Source: Candidatus Nanohalarchaeota archaeon
GTDB taxonomy: Archaea; EX4484-52
Assembly: GCA_003660905.1 (NCBI GenBank)
Contig: QMVB01000025.1
Location: 1-11,542 of the forward strand
Direction: 5' to 3'
Length of the DNA stretch: 11,542 nt
Shown here: piece after piece, positions 1-5,911 of the stretch
Position numbering within the stretch: position 1 is the stretch's first letter
How the letters are laid out: every line of letters starts with the position of its first letter
Made by a program: the position numbers and the translations under genes
Notes under the pieces: model-generated
The model's input: only the letters and a program-made list of their open reading frames with translations
What the model was told of the DNA's origin: nothing
Databases searched by the model: none

Positions 1-121
1 AAGTGGATTTATAGTCAAAAACAAGCGATTATCACATAAATTCTATTGAAAAATCCTGTTTTTTGTAAACTGTCAAATAGGTTTTCCTGTCTTATTTGGC
101 GTCAAACTGTCAAAGTTGGGT
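1..121 (+). repeat. Dispersed repeat, left copy (terminus of a likely mobile element)
   Basis: This stretch matches the reverse complement of the right end of the window. Without gaps, 57-121 pairs with 11383-11319 at 51 of 65 positions by hand alignment. Similarity continues outward to position 1 with small gaps. Both copies carry two direct repeats of aaactgtcaaa (here 67-77 and 104-114; one base differs in one right-hand unit) with the same 37-bp period. The match stops close to 121, so that is the likely element boundary, and the body would lie to the left of the window. I infer the terminus of an insertion sequence or related multi-copy element; no transposase is visible on this side. 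Confidence 0.6.
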
Positions 122-348
122 TGAAGGAAAAGCTGAGTGCCTGTTCAAATATAGATGAATTTAATATAGAAGTGCTTGACAAGGATGATTACCGGAAGAA
201 TGTATTGATTTCTTTTGCAAATCCTGTTAATATTCGAGGCATAGAAATAGAATTAAAGAATATGCTTGGGATTGTCGAACTTCCAAAAAAGAATAGTGCT
301 GAGCAGATTATTTTTCCTCCATCAACTCCAGCAGTGCATCAATATTAA
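46..348 (+). CDS. Unrecognised small or truncated reading frame
   Basis: This is an open frame of 100 codons with a TTG start at 46; a stop (TAA) lies just upstream at 37-39. Codons up to about 120 fall inside the dispersed repeat, so only the last 76 or so, from a TTG at 121, look like independent coding sequence. That part is hydrophilic with a plausible alpha/beta pattern and has no family motif I recognise. Its last 41 bp overlap the 3' end of pheT on the other strand. The simplest reading is the 3' remnant of a gene cut by the repeat element, or a small convergent gene. It could also be a chance frame, since no promoter or Shine-Dalgarno sequence is evident. Confidence 0.3.
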   Translation: MKNPVFCKLSNRFSCLIWRQTVKVGLKEKLSACSNIDEFNIEVLDKDDYRKNVLISFANPVNIRGIEIELKNMLGIVELPKKNSAEQIIFPPSTPAVHQY

Positions 349-1978
349 TCTCAAAGCATGCAGTCGGGCTTACAATAGACCATTTTGAAAGTACAGCAGG
401 ATTGATTTCGCCAATGATTCCTATTTCTTTTTTGTTTGCGATTATTTTTCCGCATCTTCCGTTCATAAATGAACTGTGCTTTGTCTTTTGAATTTCCAAA
501 TCCAGATTGTATGCACAGAGGAGCGCATCCAGAACCTGCTTTATCTGGGTAAATGTTACGACATTGTCGCTGATGCATGCGCAGAGTTTTTTGACAGTTC
601 TTGATCTTACGTCTTCTTTGGCATCAGGAATTACAACAAAGCTGCATTCAAATATTTTCTGCGGAACAGGTCTGTTTTTGTTGTGTTCCAGTGAGTTTAA
701 GCTTTCCGGGAGGAGCCATGTGCGGGTCATGTTTATTCCCTGCTCAGCGCTTTCATTTAAGTGTATATGCTCATCCGGTTCTATATTCATTTTTTCATAC
801 TGGTCGACTGTAGATGTCAATCCAAGGGTATAGATTTCAGCAAATCCAAGACCGACCATCATATCGCTTAGCTGTTCTGACAAATCAGACAACGGGAGCG
901 TCGAGGCTATTGTGGAAATTGAAGGAAGCGTGAGAGGAAACTTATTGAATTTGTATGCTCTTGCAATGTCATCCACAAGATCTATCTGATGCCATAGATC
1001 AACCCGGACCTTTGGAACTTTTACTTTTATTGTGTCTCCTTCTGTTTTGGAAATGCCGTACATCATTTTTTTAAGGAGTTTTTCTGTGTCTTTTCTGCTC
1101 AGTTTCAGTCCCAGCATTTTGTTTGCATAATTGATACTTACCTGTCGCTCATAAGGAGCTAAATTAGGGGTTGTGATTGTCCTGTTGCTGTATTTAATTT
1201 TGGTTGAATAAATATCCGCACCCATATCCTCAAACATTGCGCAGATTATGTTTACTGCCTCTTCCAGAACTTTCAGGTTTATTCCTGTTGCTTCAATAAA
1301 GATGTCTTTTGTATCTGGAGTAATCTTTCCGACAGTATGGGAATTTATAATCGGAGGCATGGACATAATTGTGCCTTCAGAGTCTATAAAAAAAGGCATT
1401 TTTTTCCATCCTTCCACTAAATGAGCGTATTTTTTCCCGGTAGGATGCAGAGAAAGGATTTGCTTTGCTGTTATTTCTTTTGGATATTCCAGTGGGCGGT
1501 ATTTTACTTTGTCCGGGTTTTTCCCTATAACTTTAACAGGAAAATGGATTTTATCAAGAGGATATATCCCAATTCCTCCCTTTTTCCTGTTCCTCAAAAA
1601 AGTGCCTGCAAGCTTTTCCTGTACTCTCATCACTTCTCTGATTTTTTCATCATCAAATTTCAGGTTTTTTGCAACTGCACAGACAACATAAGACCATTGC
1701 TTTGGCATATCTGTTACTTCTACTTCGTAATTGCTTTTTTTTACATTCCATTCCGGCATTTTATCTTCCAGCCCGGTATAATTTCTCAATGCCCTTGCAA
1801 GCCCCTGGAGAGAAATCAGATCGCTTCGCTCAGCAGTCAGTTCAATGCTTAAATCATCACCAATGTGCTTTTTTAATTCCAGTCCAAAATCAAATAAAAT
1901 TTCAGACAATTCATCAACAGGAATGTTTTTGCCGACAGCACTGCATAGTTCGCTGTGCTTTACATCAATCATTACCAT
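308..1978 (-). CDS. pheT: Phenylalanine--tRNA ligase beta subunit (archaeal type)
   Basis: This is the beta chain of the cytosolic (alpha-beta)2 phenylalanyl-tRNA synthetase, which charges tRNA-Phe and edits misacylated Tyr-tRNA. At 556 aa it has the length of the archaeal/eukaryotic form, which lacks the bacterial N-terminal tRNA-binding and C-terminal anticodon domains. The B3/B4 editing region covers about residues 95-260 and includes the hallmark PPIINS (208-213) and DIFIEATG. The B5 domain (about 275-350) contains RVDLWHQIDLVDDIAR, the expected R-x-D...H..D..DDIAR pattern. The rest is the catalytic-like core. ATG at 1978 lies about 25 nt from a TATA box, so the mRNA is probably leaderless; a second ATG at residue 3 is an alternative. 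pheS is not adjacent, so the alpha subunit must be encoded elsewhere. Confidence 0.97.
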   Translation of the reverse strand: MVMIDVKHSELCSAVGKNIPVDELSEILFDFGLELKKHIGDDLSIELTAERSDLISLQGLARALRNYTGLEDKMPEWNVKKSNYEVEVTDMPKQWSYVVCAVAKNLKFDDEKIREVMRVQEKLAGTFLRNRKKGGIGIYPLDKIHFPVKVIGKNPDKVKYRPLEYPKEITAKQILSLHPTGKKYAHLVEGWKKMPFFIDSEGTIMSMPPIINSHTVGKITPDTKDIFIEATGINLKVLEEAVNIICAMFEDMGADIYSTKIKYSNRTITTPNLAPYERQVSINYANKMLGLKLSRKDTEKLLKKMMYGISKTEGDTIKVKVPKVRVDLWHQIDLVDDIARAYKFNKFPLTLPSISTIASTLPLSDLSEQLSDMMVGLGFAEIYTLGLTSTVDQYEKMNIEPDEHIHLNESAEQGINMTRTWLLPESLNSLEHNKNRPVPQKIFECSFVVIPDAKEDVRSRTVKKLCACISDNVVTFTQIKQVLDALLCAYNLDLEIQKTKHSSFMNGRCGKIIANKKEIGIIGEINPAVLSKWSIVSPTACFEINIDALLELMEEK

Positions 1979-1997
1979 AGCATAAAGAGAGTATAAT

Positions 1998-2012
1998 CTT
2001 TATATTTTTAAA
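1998..2012 (-). promoter_or_regulatory. TATA box of pheT
   Basis: Read on the minus strand this is tttaaaaatataaag, an A/T-rich box centred about 26 nt upstream of the pheT ATG at 1978. That is the spacing expected between an archaeal TATA box and the transcription start, and it implies a leader of zero or a few nucleotides. No Shine-Dalgarno sequence is visible. Confidence 0.55.
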
Positions 2013-2030
2013 TAAATTGCTATGATGTTC

Positions 2031-2090
2031 GCCCATCGGTCCCGGACCAACCAAATTACTCCGCTTCGCTACGCAACTTCGTTTAAGCCC
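2031..2090. other. GC-rich intergenic island of unknown function
   Basis: 34 of these 60 bases are G or C, in a surrounding intergenic sequence that is strongly AT-rich. It holds a perfect small palindrome, ggtcc-c-ggacc (2038-2048), and two loosely similar direct units (gttcgcccatc at 2028-2038; gtttaagcccaatg at 2081-2094). It does not fold into a tRNA and has no open frame of note. It lies between the pheT promoter and the 3' end of a broken acetyltransferase gene. It may be a recombination scar, part of a dispersed repeat or an upstream regulatory element; I cannot decide between these. Confidence 0.4.
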
Positions 2091-2159
2091 AATGTTATAC
2101 AAAATTTATTTTTTGTATCGTAAATAAAGTAGTCTTGTGTGAGGGTCTATATTTAGCGT

Positions 2160-2635
2160 TTAAATTATTTTATTCATTTCATCTAAGACTATTTCAAAAC
2201 CCTGCTTTTTATATATGTGTTTTGGAGGATTTATATCAAGAACTAATAATCTTATATATTTACAATTATTATCTTTAAACCACTAAATAATCTATCTTTT
2301 AATTTTGAAGCTAAACCTTTTCCTCTATATTCTTCTTTAATCCAAATATGCTTTAACCTTCTGTATTTCGCAGTTTTAAAAACCAGGTGATTCTTTTCCT
2401 GAAGAGTTCCAAAACCAAAACCAACTAATTTGTCTTTATCTTCTGCAACTAAAAATAAACCTTTTTTATTATCAATTTCTGCCTTAACAGATTCTTTAAT
2501 TGAATTTAAAGATTTTTCTTTTCTTCTAAAAACCTTTAAGTCTTCGAGTTCATATTCTGTTAAAACCTCCTTGAATTCAATAAGAAGTTGAGTTAAAGAA
2601 TCTAAATCCTTTTTTGTTGCTTTCCTTATTTTTAT
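2160..2635 (-). pseudogene. GNAT-family N-acetyltransferase, broken (lost start and frameshift)
   Basis: Translating the minus strand gives a full-length GNAT acetyltransferase of about 158 codons in two frames. The N-terminal frame (2635 down to about 2285) begins IKIRKATKKDLDSL, where ATA (2633-2635) replaces the expected ATG, and reaches the acetyl-CoA-binding motif A (EEYRGKGLASKL). Near 2283-2284 one base appears to be missing; the original frame then stops at 2252-2254. The other frame continues DNNCKYIRLLVLDINPP...YKKQGFEIV, the classic GNAT C-terminal strand and GF motif, ending at 2160-2162. No ATG, GTG or TTG is available in frame upstream. About 15 of 21 leucine codons are TTA, against 2 of 17 in nnrE, which suggests foreign origin. 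Two independent lesions favour a true pseudogene over one sequencing error. The substrate is unknown. Confidence 0.75.
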
Positions 2636-2672
2636 ATGTTTTTGTAGGATTTTGAAATATACAAGTTTTTTT

Positions 2673-2762
2673 AGCCGAGAAAATTAATTCAACATAACAA
2701 GAGGATAAAAAGAAAATTTCCCGGCTCATAATTGGCGAGAAAAAATCCTGTGAATTAATTTT
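2673..2762. repeat. Palindromic patch upstream of the GNAT pseudogene
   Basis: aaaattaattca (2680-2691) and tgaattaatttt (2751-2762) form a perfect 12-bp inverted repeat. Nested inside are aggat (2702-2706) against atcct (2744-2748). A second pair, agccgag (2673-2679) and cccggct (2720-2726), matches at 6 of 7 positions. These could form cruciforms or RNA hairpins. The patch lies upstream of the broken acetyltransferase and downstream of tatD. It might be the end of a mobile unit that carried the acetyltransferase or an operator, but no target duplication could be identified. Confidence 0.4.
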
Positions 2763-2799
2763 AAATATATTGCAGGATTTTTGTTTGATGACTACACCG

Positions 2800-2822
2800 A
2801 TACAAAAAAGGTTTTTTCTGTT
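2800..2822 (-). terminator. Possible T-rich terminator of tatD
   Basis: On the minus strand, shortly after the tatD stop codon, the sequence reads gaaaaaaccttttttg: an A-run and T-run that can pair and end in six T residues. Archaeal transcription commonly ends at oligo-T tracts with or without a hairpin. The call rests on sequence alone. Confidence 0.35.
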
Positions 2823-2833
2823 CTTGAAATGTG

Positions 2834-3595
2834 TTAAATCCCAAACACTTCTTTTGCATTCTCTATTATTTTATTTAGCAACATATCAGGATCTGTCTTT
2901 TTTAGTTCCGCAATTTTTTTAACTGACAAAAGCGTATTCCACGGAAGGTTCTTTCCTGTATGGTTCGGATCTAAATAAGGCGAATCCGTTTCTATGAGCA
3001 TTTTTTCAACAGGGCAGTCCCGGGCGAGTTTCTTCAATGCTTTCGAAAACAAAACATTTGTTGAAAAACAGATATAATCTCCATAAGACAAAGCTTTTTC
3101 CATTGCATGTTTTTTACCGGAAAAGCAGTGCATGACCACTTTTTCCATGTTCTGCTGCTTCAATATATCTATGCAATCCTCCTCTGCATCCCAGCTGTGT
3201 ATCACAACCGGCTTGTTTATTTTTTTTGCAAGGTTCAGGAATTCAATGAATCTTTGCTTTTGCAAATCTATTTTTTGCTCGTCTTTTTCCCAGTGATAAT
3301 CAAGTCCGATTTCCCCGACAGCGACGATATTGTCTTTGTTTTTCTCAATAAATTTTAATTCCTCTTCAAATTCCTCTTTGCTGGTTTTAGAAGCATCTAT
3401 CGGGTGCAGACCAATGGTTGCATAAATAAAATCCAGGTATTTTTTTGCCAGAGTAACTGCATCCCTGTTCCATTGCCTGTTTGCCCCGCTGACAATTACA
3501 AACAGGCATTTTTCCTTTAGCTCTTCTGCAAATTCTTCAAAATTATCCCTGTATTTTGCATCCTGTATATGGCAGTGGCAGTCTATTGTTTTCAT
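2834..3595 (-). CDS. tatD: TatD-family metal-dependent deoxyribonuclease
   Basis: This is a 253-aa TIM-barrel amidohydrolase-superfamily nuclease, full length for TatD. The expected metal ligands are visible: DCHCH (D5, H7, H9), GEIGLDY with E95, VIHSW with H133, HCFSG with H156, and ETDSPYLDP with D204. Bacterial and eukaryotic relatives act as 3'-5' exonucleases on single-stranded DNA or RNA and are linked to repair of oxidative damage and DNA degradation; the archaeal role is inferred. The protein is cytosolic with no signal peptide or membrane segment. The start at 3595 fits family alignments, because the DCHCH motif falls at residues 5-9. It appears monocistronic. Its upstream region contains two hairpin-like repeats that overlap its probable promoter. 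Confidence 0.93.
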   Translation of the reverse strand: MKTIDCHCHIQDAKYRDNFEEFAEELKEKCLFVIVSGANRQWNRDAVTLAKKYLDFIYATIGLHPIDASKTSKEEFEEELKFIEKNKDNIVAVGEIGLDYHWEKDEQKIDLQKQRFIEFLNLAKKINKPVVIHSWDAEEDCIDILKQQNMEKVVMHCFSGKKHAMEKALSYGDYICFSTNVLFSKALKKLARDCPVEKMLIETDSPYLDPNHTGKNLPWNTLLSVKKIAELKKTDPDMLLNKIIENAKEVFGI

Positions 3596-3610
3596 AAATA
3601 TATTCCCTAT

Positions 3611-3728
3611 TTTTTCTTATTGTGTATAAACTCTACATTAGGTATATAAGTTTAGACACAACATTAAAAATTTTTGCAGAAACATTTTTCTTATTGTGTA
3701 TAAACTGCAAGTATGTACAAGTTTAGAC
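3611..3728. repeat. Two tandem copies of a hairpin-forming repeat upstream of tatD
   Basis: The 22-bp string starting at 3611 (key core ttgtgtataaact, 3620-3632) recurs exactly at 3685-3706, a 74-bp period. Each copy is followed after 13-16 nt by agtttagac (3649-3657 and 3720-3728). In copy one, ttgtgtataaact and agtttagacacaa (3649-3661) form a near-perfect inverted repeat with a 16-nt loop. Minus-strand TATA-like strings (ttatatacc, tttatacac) fall inside copy one, 25-50 nt upstream of tatD. Paired operator sites for a dimeric regulator, a duplicated promoter or a decayed dispersed repeat are all possible. Confidence 0.6.
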
Positions 3729-3848
3729 GCTTTCATTAAAGAATTTTGCCGCTCTATTTTTGAATTAAGCAAAATTATTTATTGAAAAACTTTGTTTGAG
3801 TGCTCTATTAACCTCGTGTAGAAATAAGCAGGTCTGTCGGCATTGTTT

Positions 3849-4430
3849 TTATGTTATGACATCAATAATTCCTCTCCTTTTCAATTCAAAAAAACACTTT
3901 GCGCATGCTTGAGTATCTGCTTCAGCATTATGGGCATCTTCAAATCCCTGGTTAAATAGTATCTCATGGAGTTCAGATAATTTTGGCCATTTATGGCCGC
4001 GATATCCCGGGATTTTACAAAAATCTATTGTTGATTTCATTGTGCAAAATCTCTGCGTTTTAAAAAGAGCGCTGGATACATTTTTCCGGATTAATTCAGC
4101 CCCAATGATTTTCTCATCAAATGCAATATTGTGGGCAATTATTATTTGCGCATCATCCAGGGCTTCTGAAAATTTCTTTAATGTTGTTTTTAGATTTACT
4201 CCATTTTTCAATGCATATTCTGTAGTTATTCCATGTATTTTCGAAGCATGAAGAGGGATTCTATATCCTTCTGGTTTTATAATATCATTGGATTGAGAAA
4301 CAAACATCTCATTTTCATCGTAGAGAGACCATGCTAATTGAACCATCCTGGGCCAATTATCTACCTGCGTATGCGGGGCATTAAAATTTGCCGGCAATCC
4401 TGTTGTTTCGGTATCAAAAAATAAATACAT
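3849..4430 (-). CDS. DEDDh-family 3'-5' exonuclease (DnaQ/epsilon-like)
   Basis: This is a 193-aa exonuclease of the RNase T/DnaQ superfamily. Exo I is FFDTETTGLP (D6, E8), Exo II is AHNIAFDEKI (D105), and Exo III is DAHNAEADTQA (H167, D172), so all five DEDDh residues are present. It should trim 3' ends of DNA or RNA with two metal ions. The start is taken at 4430 because GAGGAG lies 7 nt upstream (4438-4443) and the protein then begins MYLFFDTETTG as in relatives; an in-frame ATG at 4457 would add nine residues. The segment APHTQVDNWPRMVQLAW resembles bacterial members of the family, as I recall them, which suggests lateral acquisition. It is not linked to a polymerase gene. Proofreading, repair and RNA processing are all possible roles. 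Confidence 0.88.
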   Translation of the reverse strand: MYLFFDTETTGLPANFNAPHTQVDNWPRMVQLAWSLYDENEMFVSQSNDIIKPEGYRIPLHASKIHGITTEYALKNGVNLKTTLKKFSEALDDAQIIIAHNIAFDEKIIGAELIRKNVSSALFKTQRFCTMKSTIDFCKIPGYRGHKWPKLSELHEILFNQGFEDAHNAEADTQACAKCFFELKRRGIIDVIT

Positions 4431-4437
4431 GTATACT

Positions 4438-4443
4438 CTCCTC
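4438..4443 (-). promoter_or_regulatory. Shine-Dalgarno site of the exonuclease
   Basis: GAGGAG on the minus strand, 7 nt before the ATG at 4430, is one of the strongest Shine-Dalgarno sequences in the window. It lies inside the nine-codon extension from the upstream ATG at 4457, so it decides for the shorter protein. Most first genes here look leaderless instead. Confidence 0.6.
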
Positions 4444-4491
4444 GAAATTCTATGCAACTTTGCCTAAACAAACTCTCCAATAGAATTATTT

Positions 4492-4659
4492 TTAATTACA
4501 AACATCAAAAGGAATCCTGTCTTTTTTGAACTCTTCCTCTGCCTGATTTATTGGATTTATTTCATTTGTCCTGACAAGAGGCACGACGCCCTTTGACAAC
4601 TGCAGCGCTCTTGCGCTTATTAATCTTGCTTTCTCGTATTTATTGTATTTTTTTGCCAT
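4492..4659 (-). CDS. rpoK: DNA-directed RNA polymerase subunit Rpo6/RpoK
   Basis: This is the small subunit K (Rpo6, homologue of eukaryotic Rpb6 and bacterial omega), which clamps the largest subunit during assembly of RNA polymerase. The 55-aa protein contains the family core YEKARLISARALQLS (residues 8-22) followed by PINQAEEEFKKDRIPFDV (37-54), matching the usual pattern of K-Y-E-x-A-R...ARALQ...A.EEF..G.IP. The start at 4659 gives the normal archaeal length of about 55-60 aa. A longer frame opens at 4707 but overlaps the S6e gene out of frame and adds unrelated basic residues. It follows rpl6e by 10 nt, so translation is probably coupled in a two-gene operon. Confidence 0.9.
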   Translation of the reverse strand: MAKKYNKYEKARLISARALQLSKGVVPLVRTNEINPINQAEEEFKKDRIPFDVCN

Positions 4660-4669
4660 ATTATCACAC

Positions 4670-5077
4670 TTATGAGGATTCTGTTTTTTCTTCCTTGCTC
4701 TGCTCAAAAAAACTCTCTATCTTTGCGCTGCCGTATTTTATTATTTTGCAGTTAATTTGGGCAGTATTTTCTGAAATTGTTGAGCCGCAGACCATTTTTC
4801 TTCTCCGAACGCCCTTTTTTTTTTCTCTTATGCCCTGACCTGTTGAAACCAGAATTCTTTTTCTCTCATTACCCATAAAGCCTTTTCTCATAGGAAATCC
4901 GTCTTTGTCTGTGCCGCCGGTTATCTCGAATCTATAAGCAGGAAAATCAATTACTCCTGCATCAAAGACAGAGCCGATTTTGTAGTTTATAAGTGTTTTT
5001 TCTTTTTTCTCCTTTAATTCTTTTTGATATGTCTTTCCTGTCTTTGGGTCAGATACAACTATTTTTACACTAGCCAT
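4670..5077 (-). CDS. rps6e: Small ribosomal subunit protein eS6 (S6e)
   Basis: This is a 135-aa S6e, a structural protein of the small ribosomal subunit found in archaea and eukaryotes only. The fold-defining stretches are visible: IVVSDPKTGKTYQKEL near the N terminus, then FEITGGTDKDGFPMRKGF (about 50-67), RILVSTGQG and KGVRRRKMVCGSTIS, the conserved RRK..RG-type loop. The C-terminal tail is rich in Lys and Glu. The ATG at 5077 lies about 28 nt from a TATA tract, so the mRNA is probably leaderless. It is the first gene of an operon with rpoK, and it shares a 51-bp divergent promoter region with the PAC2 gene. Confidence 0.95.
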   Translation of the reverse strand: MASVKIVVSDPKTGKTYQKELKEKKEKTLINYKIGSVFDAGVIDFPAYRFEITGGTDKDGFPMRKGFMGNERKRILVSTGQGIREKKKGVRRRKMVCGSTISENTAQINCKIIKYGSAKIESFFEQSKEEKTESS

Positions 5078-5098
5078 AGTATTTTATCTTCCGAAATG

Positions 5099-5112
5099 TT
5101 TATATATATATC
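5099..5112. promoter_or_regulatory. Single TATA tract between divergent rps6e and PAC2 genes
   Basis: The tract tttatatatatatc sits roughly midway in the 51-bp gap. Its centre is about 28 nt from the rps6e ATG (5077, minus) and about 24 nt from the PAC2 ATG (5129, plus). On both strands it is a good archaeal TATA box, and no other candidate is visible. It may therefore direct leaderless transcription in both directions. Confidence 0.55.
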
Positions 5113-5128
5113 ATTAATATTATTATTT

Positions 5129-5911
5129 ATGGGTTCCACTGCAATTTATTTAAGCAAAAAACCGAAATTGTCAAATGCATTGATGATAGAGGGGCTTCCC
5201 GGAATAGGCTATATCGGGAAAAATGTTGTTGATTATTTAATTGATGAATTAAAGGCAGAAAAATTCGGGGAGATTTTATCATCTTATTTTCCGCCGCTTG
5301 TGCTTATGAATCCGAAAAAGAATGGATTGATAGAAGAGCTTAAGAATGAGTTTTATTTTGTAAAGAAAAGAAAGGACATTAAGCATGATTTGATTTTATT
5401 GACCGGAGATACCCAAAGCATAGATATGCAGGGGCATTTTATAATCGGGAGAAAAATAATAGAGGCAGTGCAGTCTTTTGATGTAAAGAGAGTTATTACA
5501 CTGGGCGGATTTTCCACAGGGGCGCTTTCTAAAAAAAAGCCAAGAGTGTTCGGAGCAGGGACAAATGAAAAGATAATAAATGAATTTGAAAAATACAATG
5601 TTTTGTTCAAAAAAAGTCCAATTGACCAGATAATAGGAGCTTCAGGGATACTTTTATCCATTGCAAAAAGGCATAAAATGGATGGAGTATGCCTTATGGG
5701 AGAAACATCAGGGATTCTTACAGCAGATCCAAGATCAACAGAGGAAGTAGTAAATGTTCTGGCGCAGTATTTTGGATTTAAGATAAATCTGGATAAACTG
5801 GAGATTCGTGCAAAGGAGATGGACAAGATTATAAAAAAGATTGAGAAAATAAAGGAAAACATTGTCTCTTCCAAGAAGGTGCAGAATAACCAACTTGGAT
5901 ATATTGGATGA
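5129..5911 (+). CDS. PAC2-family protein (proteasome-assembly-chaperone-like)
   Basis: This is a 260-aa protein of the PAC2 family (Pfam PAC2, COG2047 type). Relatives include eukaryotic proteasome assembly chaperone PAC2 and archaeal PbaA/PbaB. Visible hallmarks are EGLPGIGYIGK (residues 21-31), DLILLTGDTQS, the GGFSTG turn after a beta strand, and FGAGTNEKI and LMGETSGIL in the second half. The last 30 residues (LEIRAKEMDKIIKKIEKIKE) form a predicted coiled coil. The start is taken at 5129 because the family N terminus begins there and a TATA tract lies 24 nt upstream. The frame extends to 5024, but that part runs through rps6e on the other strand and yields a spurious hydrophobic leader. 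Its stop overlaps the next gene by 4 nt. A role in proteasome assembly is likely but not proven. Confidence 0.85.
   Translation: MGSTAIYLSKKPKLSNALMIEGLPGIGYIGKNVVDYLIDELKAEKFGEILSSYFPPLVLMNPKKNGLIEELKNEFYFVKKRKDIKHDLILLTGDTQSIDMQGHFIIGRKIIEAVQSFDVKRVITLGGFSTGALSKKKPRVFGAGTNEKIINEFEKYNVLFKKSPIDQIIGASGILLSIAKRHKMDGVCLMGETSGILTADPRSTEEVVNVLAQYFGFKINLDKLEIRAKEMDKIIKKIEKIKENIVSSKKVQNNQLGYIG

Noticed and set aside
1421..1852. 143-codon frame on the plus strand
   Set aside because: It is antisense to the conserved editing region of pheT and has a Phe/Cys-rich, non-protein-like composition.
2031..2100. Integron attC site or tRNA
   Set aside because: gttatac resembles one core site, but the matching inverse core is missing at the other end and the arms do not pair. 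No acceptor stem or T-arm for a tRNA can be drawn.
2785..2830. C/D box small RNA starting tgatga at 2787
   Set aside because: A C-box-like string is present but no D box (ctga) or C'/D' pair follows at a suitable distance.
3611..3728. CRISPR-like array
   Set aside because: Only two units, no regular spacers and no cas genes; the units form hairpins overlapping a promoter.
4660..4707. Longer RpoK starting at 4707
   Set aside because: It would overlap rps6e out of frame and add residues not found in the family; ATG 4659 gives the normal length.
5024..5128. N-terminal membrane extension of the PAC2 protein
   Set aside because: It runs through rps6e on the opposite strand and over the TATA tract, and the family N terminus begins at 5129.
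5353..5874. 173-codon minus-strand frame
   Set aside because: It is the shadow of the PAC2 gene, whose conserved motifs are on the plus strand.
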